A DNA stretch of 64,000 bases. Origin: Anthostomella pinea. Lineage: Eukaryota > Ascomycota > Sordariomycetes > Xylariales > Xylariaceae. This document shows positions 9,830 through 19,906 of the stretch, one piece after another. The stretch lies in contig CAUWAG010000003.1 of NCBI GenBank assembly GCA_963556695.1, positions 3,100,001 to 3,164,000 of the forward strand, in the 5' to 3' direction. Position 1 is the first letter of the stretch. Each line of letters starts with the position of its first letter. The translations under genes were made by a program, and so were the position numbers. The notes beneath the pieces are model-generated. The model worked only from the letters and a program-made list of their open reading frames with translations, was not told the origin of the DNA and searched no databases.

Positions 9830-10830
9830 ATATAAAGGTTTAAAATAAAATACTTTGTAACGATTTCTCTTTATATTTCATGTTTATTAAAACAACGCTT
9901 AGTTTTTATTATTAAAAAGGTCATATATCATAAAAACTAGTATAAAAGGTAATAATGCCGTTCAATTAATATAAAAGTATATTGAACTTATTAATTTTAT
10001 AAATATTATTTATTAAGTATTGTTTAAGGTTTATATTTTATATTTAATATATTATACATAGGTTTCAAAAATTCCTTTAATGAGACTTATAACAACGGTA
10101 TTTTTATAAAAACGCGATATTTCATATTATTACTTTTAAAAACATTTAAACCATTTAAATAGTTATATAGTCATTAAATCCCTTTTTATAAGTAATTATC
10201 AACATATCTAATATTACCTTTTCACTTAAATTTTTACCAGGGTATTCATAAATTAACTTTTTAATAATATTAATTATCGTGTTTTCTAGCTTAATAATAG
10301 CGGTTTTAATAAATTTATAAACCTTTAAAATAAATTGATTTTCCCGGTCTATTAATATAAATAACGCGTAAAATATATTATAAATGTATATCTTTTTCAT
10401 TTTTACCTATATAAATCGTTAATTAAGTTAGCTTTTTTTCCGCTTTTTATTATAATATATACAAACTACGTTTTATAAGTAATTTTTACGCGAAATATTA
10501 CCAATTTGCCGCTTATTAATACGCTTATACCTAGCTTTATTTCAAAGGGTTTTATTTATATTTCTGTAATATTCTAATCAATAACGAGTATATTTAAACG
10601 TAATCATATAGTTTTTAAACTTGTTGAATATATAATTGAAGCCGATATTCTTATAATACTTTCCATTTCACTTGTAATACCCTGAAAACGATTTAAACTT
10701 TTTTATAAGTATAAGAAAATATTAACGATCAAAAGCGTTAACAGCACTATGAACGCTAGTAAGGCATTAAGTATTATAAGCGCGAGTAAAAAGTTTATTT
10801 AAAAAATTATTTATTGAAAATGTCAAGCTT
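9830..10830. other. Extremely AT-rich block with no intact gene
   Basis: About 1 kb dominated by A/T runs and TA dinucleotides. The one 81-codon frame (10155-10400, minus) is made almost only of Ile/Lys/Asn/Leu/Phe codons, as expected by chance from this composition or from a ruined transposon gene. Confidence 0.7.
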
Positions 10831-11474
10831 TAGTGTGCGGAATACTGTTCATTTGTTCGTGGATTATCCAAATGTTCTACTGCTACCTGGGGTGGATGTA
10901 TTTGTATGCAAATACAGTACTAACGCGTCCAACTGGTATTGCAGCTGAGCAGTGGGGCAACGGTGGTTAGTCCACCGCTCTTATAGCGCTTGGACCACCC
11001 TGACCCCCTGTGCATAGACCACCTCTAACACACACCCTGAGCCACTACATCCGACAAAAATCATTATTTATAAATAATGCAATATAAACATATTAAAACA
11101 TACTAATGTTAATAGTGATATTAATAGTAATAGTAGCAATATAATATTTAATTAAGATAGTTTATATTATCAGCGTAAAAACCGTACTCACGATATTAGT
11201 AAGTAATTGTGAGATTCTAGAAGGGTCACAAGCCTTGGGGGTGTGAGCGGTCGCTGCAAACGTTGTTATTCTCAAGTATGCTCGGTAGGGCTAATCTACA
11301 GCTAAATACCATACTGCACCATGCTAGGATAGATCCACTGTTCCCCTGGCAGCCCCCTAGCGTGTACTGCACTGCACCTAAGGGCACCATATCTGGGATC
11401 CAACATCTGACAGTAATGTATTAAAAAGATACGGACTAGGGCTGCATGCTAGATACGGCTAGTCGCTGTGGGAC
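10831..11474. other. Mixed repeat fragments at the right end of the island
   Basis: Two GC-balanced pieces (about 10835-11050 and 11215-11420) are separated by AT-rich DNA. The second ends CATCTGACAGTAATG, matching the outer end of the 65-bp unit. No coding frame is seen. Confidence 0.45.
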
Positions 11475-11506
11475 ACCGTCTGTCTAGACATTCCGCCAGA
11501 ATGCGG

Positions 11507-12065
11507 CTGAGCAGAGCAACAACCTCGCTTCCAAACCCAAATCACAGGTCGCTCGAGATCAGGCCAACAGCTTGTCACCACCATCACGATCGGCAGCCAA
11601 CTCTCTTCCGAGACCGTCTTGGCGAGGTAGCACAGCCTCCACAGGTAGTGAATTGATTGCCTCCTTCTCCTCAACTGTCAAAGACTCTCAGATGCCCCGT
11701 GGCACAGGAAACTCTCAGTGTGCCCAAACTAACAAACTAACTCACAACCATCTGTCCATTCAGCCATCTTTGCAAGATCGTCCAACATCCAGATACAAAT
11801 CAGGCGGCGCATATAAGTTGGTGAATCCCCATTCGCCATTTGGGAGGCCTCCCTTTCCCATTCAAATTATCCCGTCACTGCCACGATTCGGACCCATCTC
11901 CTCACTTCCTTTCCCGATTGTCTAGTGGTTCGTCATCACTGCCATTCACTGCCACCACCACCACCAATCTTGCTCACCCACGGTGTGACTGGTAACTTCT
12001 CTCGACACACATCCTCGTAATACTTAACTGCTCTGCGACTCGCGCCATCTTGCACAACCACCACA
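11507..12065. other. Promoter region of the SPRY gene
   Basis: Normal composition resumes here. There is no gene. CCACCACCACCACC and pyrimidine-rich tracts precede the ATG at 12066. Confidence 0.5.
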
Positions 12066-13193
12066 ATGTGTTTCGGCAGCAAAGACAAAGACAACTCCAA
12101 CGACAACGCCGCGAAGCCAGCCCAGATACCACAACAACCGTCTTCCGCCAGTCATCCAGCACCGAAAGCAAGTATGCCGCAATCGTACGGCGCTCCCCCT
12201 CCGGGACCACCTCCCGGCCACAACAACTATGGCGCTCCTCCTCCGGGACCACCTCCCTCCCACAACAACTACGTCGCACCGCCCGCCCGCCCGCCCCCGT
12301 CCAAGAATAACCCCTTCAACGACTACGCACCGCCGCCCGGTCCCCCTCCCCCGGACCATAAGCAGAAGTCCCAGCACGACTGGGAGACCGCCGTCCCCGA
12401 TACCTCGCTCCTCCCTCCGCCGCCCAGCTTCTTCAGCGGCTTCGACCGCTCGCCGGCCAACAACGCGACCGAGGCGCAGGCCGAAGAGGGCGAGCGCTGG
12501 TGTCGCGACTATCCGCTCTACGCACCGCAACCGCTCGACCCCAACGCCCTGAACGCCCTGAACTGCGGCAACATCAACATGTTCACGCCGCCCTACTTCC
12601 GCGGCGAGCTCAAGCACCAGGACGTCGGCCTCTGGCGCGGCCACACCGCTAAGGGCGCCCCGGACACCTGCATCGCCAGCTATCCACCTCTCTACAACGT
12701 AGCGGCACACAACCCGCTGCGCACGGGGCAGAAGAAGACCATCTACTACGAGATACGCGCGCTCCCAGGCTGCCGCCGCGAGGTCTCCCTCGCGCTCGGC
12801 TTCGTCGCGCCGCCCTACCCGGCCTTCAGACTACCGGGCTGGCACCGCGCCAGTCTGGGCGTCCACGGCGACGACGGCCACCGCTACGTCAACGACCGCT
12901 GGGGCGGCAAGGCGTTCACGGAAGCGTTCCGGCGCTGCGAGGTCGTCGGGCTCGGCATGGAGTTCACGCCTAATGGGTATGGCGGCCTCGCCGTTGACAT
13001 CTTCCTCACGCGCGACGGCGTCGAGAGGGGCCGCTGGAATCTGCACGAGGAGACGGACCGCGAGCAGGATTTGCCTGTCATGGGGCTCGAGGGCGCGCAT
13101 GATCTGTGTGCGGCGGTCGGCGTGTTTGATCAGGCGGAGTTCGAGATCTGCTTCGCGCCTGGACGGTGGGCTTGGAAGGGGTATCGGGGTTAG
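12066..13193 (+). CDS. SPRY-domain protein with proline-rich N-terminus
   Basis: A single-exon gene of 375 residues whose ATG sits in a good context (CACAATG). Residues 1-115 are low-complexity Pro/Gly/Asn with repeated GAPPPGPPP units. The C-terminal half resembles the SPRY domain of fungal Ssh4/Ear1-type proteins: VSLALGFVAPPYPAFRLPGWHR, SLGVHGDDGHRYVND, WGG and VVGLGMEF, followed by FLTRDGV. SPRY domains bind partner proteins, and in Ssh4/Ear1 they accompany Rsp5 ubiquitin-ligase adaptors. This protein has no membrane segment and no PPxY motif that I can see, so an adaptor role is only a possibility. Third positions are strongly GC-rich. The stop codon lies inside a TTAGGG-type repeat. Confidence 0.85.
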   Translation: MCFGSKDKDNSNDNAAKPAQIPQQPSSASHPAPKASMPQSYGAPPPGPPPGHNNYGAPPPGPPPSHNNYVAPPARPPPSKNNPFNDYAPPPGPPPPDHKQKSQHDWETAVPDTSLLPPPPSFFSGFDRSPANNATEAQAEEGERWCRDYPLYAPQPLDPNALNALNCGNINMFTPPYFRGELKHQDVGLWRGHTAKGAPDTCIASYPPLYNVAAHNPLRTGQKKTIYYEIRALPGCRREVSLALGFVAPPYPAFRLPGWHRASLGVHGDDGHRYVNDRWGGKAFTEAFRRCEVVGLGMEFTPNGYGGLAVDIFLTRDGVERGRWNLHEETDREQDLPVMGLEGAHDLCAAVGVFDQAEFEICFAPGRWAWKGYRG

Positions 13194-13206
13194 GGTTAGG
13201 GTCAGG
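13187..13206 (+). repeat. Interstitial telomere-like repeat
   Basis: GGGTTAGGGTTAGGGTCAGG: two and a half TTAGGG units overlapping the stop codon of the SPRY gene. Confidence 0.8.
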
Positions 13207-13383
13207 CTCGGGACTGCTTGACGTCGGAATGACTTGTGGGGTGTTGGTTTTACTGTTGTGTTACTACGTTGGGCGAAGGATGGGTACGCACTTTTTCTTT
13301 GACAAATACACAATATAGTTGGTTTGTTGGTTAATTGTATTTTTTTACGTTTATAAACGGCTGCGAAGCAGCTGCCCGCCTGC

Positions 13384-15153
13384 CTACGGGCTACATGGGC
13401 AATATAACGTACTAAGCGGTCTAGTATTTATCTGACATTTCGCGACGTTGATCAAGCGAACAACTTCCACCCCTGGAACACCCTTTTGGAAAACATCCTC
13501 CGGATCGAACTTTCTGCTCACATCCTGTAGCCTCATCTTGTTCTCGGACCCATATGAACCAATAGGATCCTGGAAAGTGAAGGAATAGTTCATGAACTTG
13601 AAGTCAAGCGCCTGACCGCTCGTCTTGGCCTCCTGGTCGATCTTTTCCAATGCGCCCTTGAATGCGTTGAGGATTCTGTCATCGTCGCCTGCGTTGTTCC
13701 AGTAGCCCAAAAGGGCTATCGAGACAACTGGACCATGGGCTGCGTCCAAGCCGAGAGAGTTCCCTCCCTTGGTGTCCGAGGCCGCCAAGAGGGACAGCGG
13801 ATACGGCTGCAAAGTATAGGAGCAGATAAGCCCCTCACAGGATTTGATAGGCTCAAGAGCCGCCTGCCAGATCTTTGCTCCGGCTAGCAGACAGGCAATA
13901 TTGGCTCGCACATGAGTATTCATGTAAGCTGATCTGGGGTATCGTTAGCCCATGACCGAGGGGTGCGGGTAAGGGTTAGGGTTGGATTGGCCAAGTGAGT
14001 CAACGTACCTTTGGAGTGTCGAAACCTCTCCTGCCTGCTCTCTGGACGCCTCTGCCAGGGTATGCAAACGTAAGGTGTTGAGACCAGGGATTTGCGCTTG
14101 GAATGGAGTGAAGGGCTCGAGGACCGACGGCGTTTCGACTTCATCCTTGTAGTACAGCTGATTGAGACCCACAGGATCAGGGCCAAAGGCGGCAGTGTAT
14201 CCAAGGCTCACCATTAAGTGTGTTTTGTCGGTCGCGTTGGGCTTTTGGAGCTTACTGACTAGCAATTCGGCCTGGCTGGGGAAAGTGGCTCCGGTGTAGT
14301 ATATGCTACCGCCGTACATCTGACCCTGCTTGAACGTCCGCATGTCGAAGCGAGTGACAACGCCAAAATTATTGCCACCATCCCGTAAAGCGACCCAAAG
14401 ATCTGTGTTGTCGTTGGCATTGGCATTGACAATGTCTCCTGACGCTAGCACGATCTCGTAGTTCAGAACCAATCTGCTTTAGCACAAGGGCCCTTTGCCC
14501 TTTTGTCCGCCTGCAACTTGAAAGCCTTGCTCCCGACTTCACTCACAGTGACTGGGGAATGGCAGGGAGGGGGGGGATGTACTTACGTCGTCACAGATGA
14601 AGCCATCACGCGAGGAAAAGAAGGAAAGGCCACCTGCCAGTCTCAATCAGTTGGACGCGACATAGTAATAGTTGCAGAACAACAGTGACAAAAGGTGTTT
14701 ACCTTGCAAAGCTAGTCCTCCGATACCACTTTTGGCTGACCGTGACCCGGCACATCCGAGCCCCTGCTCGCCGAGTTTATCGTACACCGAGCTCCAAAGC
14801 TCCCCAGCCGCGATAGAGACACGGCCCACTTGGACGTCAATGCACTTCAAGAGCGACAGATTGACGGTGATGCCGTCGTTGATATTGGAGCAATCGGGCG
14901 CAGGCTGGCGGCCACCTCCAGCAATGGCAAAGGCAGCCCCGCCAGCAATAACAAACGGCCGAATGGTGTTCAAGAAATTCGCAACCTCCTCTTCAGTTTG
15001 GGGCTGGAAGAGGCAGGCAGGTGAGATGTCAATGTTGAGACCCGACTGGTACGTGCTGCTGTTGAGAGAGCTGTACTCTTGGGTTCCTCGCAGTGCGAAC
15101 TTGGCGTTTAGAAGAGCCCGGCGGAGAGCTTCCAAAGCGTGTGAAACATCCAT
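13384..15153 (-). CDS. FAD-linked oxidoreductase (berberine bridge enzyme-like)
   Basis: Minus-strand exons are 14703-15153, 14587-14633, 14469-14473 onward to 14009, and 13384-13933, about 502 residues. Members oxidise alcohols or small secondary metabolites using FAD. The FAD_binding_4 part shows FVIAGGAAFAIAGGG and GIGGLALQGGLSFFSSRDGF. The C-terminal BBE segment KMRLQDVSRKFDPEDVF is present. The usual GGH histidine that binds FAD covalently is replaced by Arg (GGGRQPAP), as in non-covalent relatives. No signal peptide is seen. Intron 2 (donor at 14586) is odd: protein alignment wants exon 3 to start at 14469, but the preceding bases are TG; the nearest AG (14474-14475) adds four bases and breaks the frame. 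The gene may be damaged or use a rare acceptor. Confidence 0.8.
13967..13985 (+). repeat. Second interstitial telomere-like repeat, inside an intron
   Basis: GGGTAAGGGTTAGGGTTGG lies in the third intron (13934-14008) of the oxidoreductase gene, same orientation as the repeat at 13187-13206. Confidence 0.75.
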
Positions 15154-15672
15154 TGCCGATGTCTAGACGAGTTGCCTTCCTTGAGTAAGGATGTTTTGAG
15201 CGTATGTGTGAGTATGACAGAATATGTCTTGATTTTTGAAGATGATTGTTGTGCGTTGCAGTCCTGGACTGGAACCTTGATCTATATGCAGGTTGGTCAC
15301 TTTGGAGAACCGGCATATGCAATCGGGGCTGGTTGTTGGTTGGTTGGTTGCAGTCTTTTACGTGCCCGCCTACACATCGTGTGACAAGCCAATACCACGG
15401 GGTTGACCCAAGGAGGGCAGCATGACAGGTAGGATTCCTCGTGTGGCACGGTCTGGGCGCTTAGCCATGTCCCAGATTCTGTACACTTCGGTTCGAGACT
15501 GGAATAGGGGCAGAGTGTAAGGTTCGGCCTTATTTCTGCGGCTTTCTCGTCGTTAGCGGACTGGGATTTCTGCGGAGGGAGCTCATTGCGATGACGCATT
15601 CTCAGGTTCGCCTCAAAGAATCAAAGATTGAAAGTATCAAGGTATTCAAGTCCGGTATATCTCTCAATCTAT
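15154..15672. other. Intergenic, upstream of the oxidoreductase
   Basis: No gene seen. Includes a short GGTTGGTTGGTTG run near 15335. Confidence 0.5.
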
Positions 15673-17736
15673 CTATATGACACAGAAAGTAGTCTTCTGG
15701 GTCTTGAGCTTATCTGGTGATACCGTAAATATGGCTTCGCCGTCCATCCTCCCGTGCACGTAGGCCTCCCCGATGAATTGGAAAAGCACGTTGCCATTCG
15801 CCTTGGGGCGTAGAATGCAAGGAACGCTGCACCCGTAAAGTATGCAGATCCTATCATCGTTCTGAGTCTCTGGAGGACCGAGGCCAAAGAGCGGATCTGA
15901 GGCACCGATCCCCGAAGTTTCGGCCTCGAAGAATTTCCGATTCCAGGTAACCGCCTGCACTCGTTTGAGGTATTCTGTGATGACCTGCGGGTTGGCGTTG
16001 CTTGTCACGTTCTCCGGTGCAAGGAGCTCCGTTGTGCGGATGTGACCGTTATTGTCGGTCAGAAACATGCAGTGAAGTGCTGCTCTGTGGTACCAAGGGG
16101 GGGATTGTCTCCTTCGGCCGTCCGGTCTGCGACGAGAGTATGCCATAACTTGTCGGGAACTACCGCTGCAGAACGTGTCTCCTGGCCCCAGCCCCCCTTT
16201 TTCGAGGCATGCTCCTGTGATGACCCCACCAGATACTGGGTTGGATATCCATGTAATCTTGCCGATCTCCACCCCTACCACTTGAAGAAGGTTCGATTCG
16301 GGCACCGAGGTGCTTATTGACGGTACTCTGGCGTCTCATCGAGTCCTGGCACAGACTCGAATCGACCCGGGGCCGTGTTGGTGCGTCTCAGCGACGGACC
16401 CGAGTCCATTGCAATGAACCTCCGCCGTGTCCCAAATCTAATTATGGGCTTTTTGCCATACGACGCGTTGTACCGCGATCTTCCAGGCTTTCCAACGAGG
16501 CTATCGGCATTGATACGGCCATTGAAACCTTGCACTTGGAAACCCCAAGTCGACTTAGAAATCGTCTGGACCCACGAGGGGAGGGCGATCGCAGCCGTGG
16601 GGTTCTTCCAACCTATCGGCGAACTCCTTTCCGGCATGGCCCATTGTCGGCAAAGAATGTCTATAGAGCTTGTTGAGCTGACGACCCACTCCAGGAAGTC
16701 GGTGTAAACTTCTACAAGAGCATTCTCGTAGTTTGGTACTGGGGGGCTGACCTCGCCTGCACGGGTCTGGGGCAGCATCGACTCTCGAGCAACATTCAGC
16801 AGAGCATAGATCGTATCGCGTGGGTCGGACGACTCGAAAGGAGATAGGTAGACACAAGCGTCTCCAAATCAAAGACTGGTTCGCGCAGGACGCCATCCGC
16901 AGACTTACGGAATACGTTGTTGATTGCGTCCACCATGATCTTTGCGCCGAGTGACTCCAAGTTGCTGAACGCTTTGCGGTAGATCTTGTCGGCCTTGGAC
17001 TGTCTGAAGAGAGCTCGGATTCTGTCGAAATGCAAGGCGAATATACCTAAGGCGTCCGCGAAATCCTGCTATGGAACATGGCTGTCACGAAGATGCACAG
17101 TGGCAGCGCGGGCGAAAGCCAGCTCCTGAACCACCCAGCGCCGGGAGAACCAGGGGCAATTCATCAAGTCCAGCAGGTCGCCCCAGTTCTTTGCCTTTTC
17201 GTTATCATATAGGAAGCCTTGGAGCTTTTCAAGCTGGAGGATCTCTCGGCTGAACTCCATGGCAGAGCAGAAATCCTGGCTCCTATCCTCGTCCTCGGTT
17301 ACGCCATCACCGAGCCAAATGCACACGTTGTACGCTCTCCTGTAAGTGTTCTTCATCTTAGCGATTTGTGCTGGCTTTTCCACAAGCACGTCCGACTGGT
17401 TGATACATATCGCATCCACCCACAGCACCACCCTTTCGTAGTGTCTCGTAGATATCGGAGGGCTTTGTCTAGATTCGGCCTGACGTAGAACCTTTGGCGG
17501 GTTTGCCCGTCGAAGAAATCGGGGAAATGTTTGTTCATCTGGCCATGACCGCTGACAGTCATGCTTGGGATCTCATATATCTTAGTTGCAGCCAGGTAGA
17601 CGGGTTTGTCGGCCGGACCCGGGCCCCAGTGGTATGACAGAGCTTCATACTCCTGTTGACCCGGGTAGTCTCCCAGATCCTCGTCTTGGAACGTCCTGAA
17701 TGATACTATGATGTCGCTGTCGAAATCGTGAGTATC
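15673..17736 (-). pseudogene. HET-domain (heterokaryon incompatibility) protein, decayed
   Basis: Read on the minus strand, the pieces assemble into a HET protein of about 690 residues: YEALSYHWGP, VRPNLDKALRYLR, WVDAICINQ, YRRAYNVCIWLGDG, CPWFSRRWVVQELAFA and SSDPRDTIYALLNVA are diagnostic. Such proteins trigger cell death after fusion of incompatible hyphae. The frame is broken by single-base losses near 17427, 16838, 16315 and 16095, a single-base gain in the C-run at 16192-16197, and an in-frame TAG at 17069-17071 where related proteins have Trp (CCA to CTA on the plus strand, a RIP-type CpA to TpA change). No good N-terminus is found upstream of 17736. It ends beside an oppositely oriented NLR fragment. 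Confidence 0.85.
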
Positions 17737-17867
17737 CTATCTCCCAGTCATGCTCTTCATCTTTGCTAATATGGTAGGTTTCGCTGGGCCCAATGCCAGA
17801 TGGACCAACTTTCCCGCCAACGAACAGCAAAAGCAGTTCGGACGAGCCTTAGCCAACTCCCGGAGGG

Positions 17868-18986
17868 GTGAACGAAACTTACGAGAATATTCTCCTACGG
17901 ATCGACAAGGCCGACGTCGATTTTCTCCGCAGAACTCTACTGTGGCTCACCTTCGCGGTTACCCCTTTGACGCTTCTGGAACTTCGTGAAGCAGTGGCAA
18001 TGGAAGACGACATGACAACGTACGAGCAGCTTGAAGATTCTCGTCTATTAAGACCTGAGGATATTCTGGCCATCGGAGGATGTCTCCTCTCTGTTTCCGA
18101 TGAAGGCTATGTCAAACTGGCACACTTGTCAGTGAAGAGCTATCTTCTCTCCACAGATCTTAAGAATCACACGGCACTATCCAGGTTCGGCATGGACCTT
18201 GCGGGTGCCAAAGACGAGCTGGCCAAAGTCTCTCTGAGATATATGTGCTTGGACAGCCTCGCTAGCGGCCCAGCTTCGACCCTGCAAGACTGGGAGAAAC
18301 GCCTTGGGTGTCACCCTCTCTTGCATCACGCTTCCAGGTCATGGTCATACTACTATCGGGCAGCGAGCCCCCGTCCACAGCTGAGCGAGCAGGTCTCTGC
18401 TTTCTTCGACGATAGGTCTCGGGGCTCTTTCATGTCCTGGGTCCAGATGCTGAGTTCGAATTGGATCTTCAAGTGGGACGAGTACCCCCGCCATGCTACG
18501 CCTCTCTACTATGCAGCCTGGTTTGGTCTTGGGGATGTGGTAGCTCACTTGCTTACCAGCGGAGTTGATATCAATGCTCCCGGAAGTCGATTTGGCGGCA
18601 CCGCCCTGCATGGAGCCACGTTACGAGAGCATCCGCGAGTCATGGAAGCCCTACTCGCCACGGCAGCGGACCCTTCCCAGGCAGATTTCAACCACGTCGC
18701 TCCGCTTCATACAGCTGCCCGGATCGGTAACCCCGAAGTGATCAGGCTGCTGCTGGACTACGGGGCTTCGAAAGACAAAGCCGACAGCCTGGGTGAGACA
18801 CCGTTGGACTGGGCCAAGAAAGCCGGCCAGCAACTATCACTAAAATTGATCGAAGGTGAGGTATATGCAGAGCCGGATAGTTCGCCATTTACGATGCGAG
18901 ATACTGTTTATCGACGGACTAAGGCTTTTTTTCCTGCTATGGCGGTGGCTCAGGGGCTCCCTTCTACCCATTACTCTAAAGCGTAA
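17868..18986 (+). pseudogene. 5'-truncated NLR: post-NACHT region plus ankyrin repeats
   Basis: A 372-codon frame begins without an ATG at NETYENILLRID, the conserved stretch that follows the NACHT ATPase in fungal NLRs (usually LPxxLxETYExIL). Next is FLRRTLLWLTFAVTPLTLLELREAVA, a winged-helix-like segment, then YVKLAHLSVKSYLLS. Residues of about 210-345 form three to four ankyrin repeats (TPLYYAAWFGLGDVVAHLL, TALHGATLREH, APLHTAARIGNPEVIRLLLDYGA, TPLDWAKKAG). Just upstream LSQLPEG is in a different frame, so one base seems lost near 17866. The NACHT domain with its P-loop and any N-terminal effector domain are absent from the window. NLRs act in fungal nonself recognition. The remaining frame is clean, so it could still be expressed as an ankyrin fragment. 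Confidence 0.8.
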
Positions 18987-19906
18987 CCAGCTATCAGTTT
19001 ACTGGCGACCTTCTCGATCATTATTGTATCGAAATTGGGGGCAGCGCTTATCATAGTGCCATGATGGGAATTCCACCCAGTCTGACGATTCTCCCTTTGT
19101 CTCGTTACCGTCAAGGCATATGGGGACGACTGGCGAGGTCAGGGGCAATGTCTTGTTAAGCTCGACTCGAATGAGTATGGCCAGGGTGCTTCCTACACTG
19201 TCTAAATATAATTGTAACATTGTTTATCTAGTTCTACTGGAAGTTCAGTTTATTCTCCGTTTAGGTTTCATTGGAGTTTGGTAGATTGCCCCTTATGCTA
19301 GGCTTAGTCCGCCCGAGTCGCTTACAGGCGGGCTCTTACTTTCACAGTACACAGCCTAATGATCCCGATGATACCAAACGAGATAACTATCTACATCAGT
19401 CCCCTATAGTATAGAGAACCTCGCCACACTCTACTCCTTTGACTTGTACACGCGGCTTAAAAACGAACGCCGGGCAGACGACATGTCACTTGTTACTTGT
19501 CACATCCAAACACGAACAGCACGTCATGATGCCAAGCCCGTGGCTTCCTCAATGCCTGGACTGTGAAAGAAGACAAAGCACAAAGACCTCCGGCTTTGAA
19601 TTCGTCGGAGATGTGTTTCTTACGTTGCCCCATCCACATGAGGGTGACGCCAGTTGGCCCAGCTACTGCTGGAGCCTCACAAGAAAGGGATGAGTTCTTG
19701 ATAGCAGATCACAGTATCAACTCCCGCTCTTTGATGTAAATCAAAGCAGGACAATCGGAGAGAAAGAAAGTTAGACATAAAGCTGTCTTCTGAATAGCTT
19801 CATGAACTGTTGCTGGCGAGTAACCCTTTGTCAATCGAAGGAGAGAACAATGTCATTGTTAGCCAAGCTTGTTGGCTAGAACAACAGTCGGTATACACGA
19901 TTCCTC
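18987..19906. other. Intergenic
   Basis: No supported gene. Small frames lack protein-like composition. Confidence 0.5.

Larger units (their letters stand above)
6804..11490. mobile_element. AT-rich, RIP-like transposon island with nested inverted repeats
   Basis: The edges carry a 16-bp inverted repeat: TGTCTAGACAGACGGT at 6804-6819 and its complement at 11475-11490. Just inside are ACTGTCAGATG at 6824 and CATCTGACAGT at about 11404. The interior alternates extremely AT-rich blocks (about 6890-7060, 7580-7760, 8210-8500, 9313-9590, 9830-10830, 11050-11210) with more GC-balanced repeat fragments. TA-rich words dominate the AT blocks and no transposase frame survives. That is what RIP of duplicated DNA leaves. 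Whether the 16-bp repeats bound one element or are coincidental remnants of several insertions cannot be settled here. Confidence 0.7.

Noticed and set aside
10155..10400. 81-codon Lys/Ile/Asn-rich frame
   Set aside because: Composition follows the extreme AT content; no transposase motif remains.
12024..12710. 228-codon frame opposite the SPRY gene
   Set aside because: It is the mirror of a GC-biased true gene; its Arg/Gly/Val-rich composition is a by-product of the Pro-rich plus strand.
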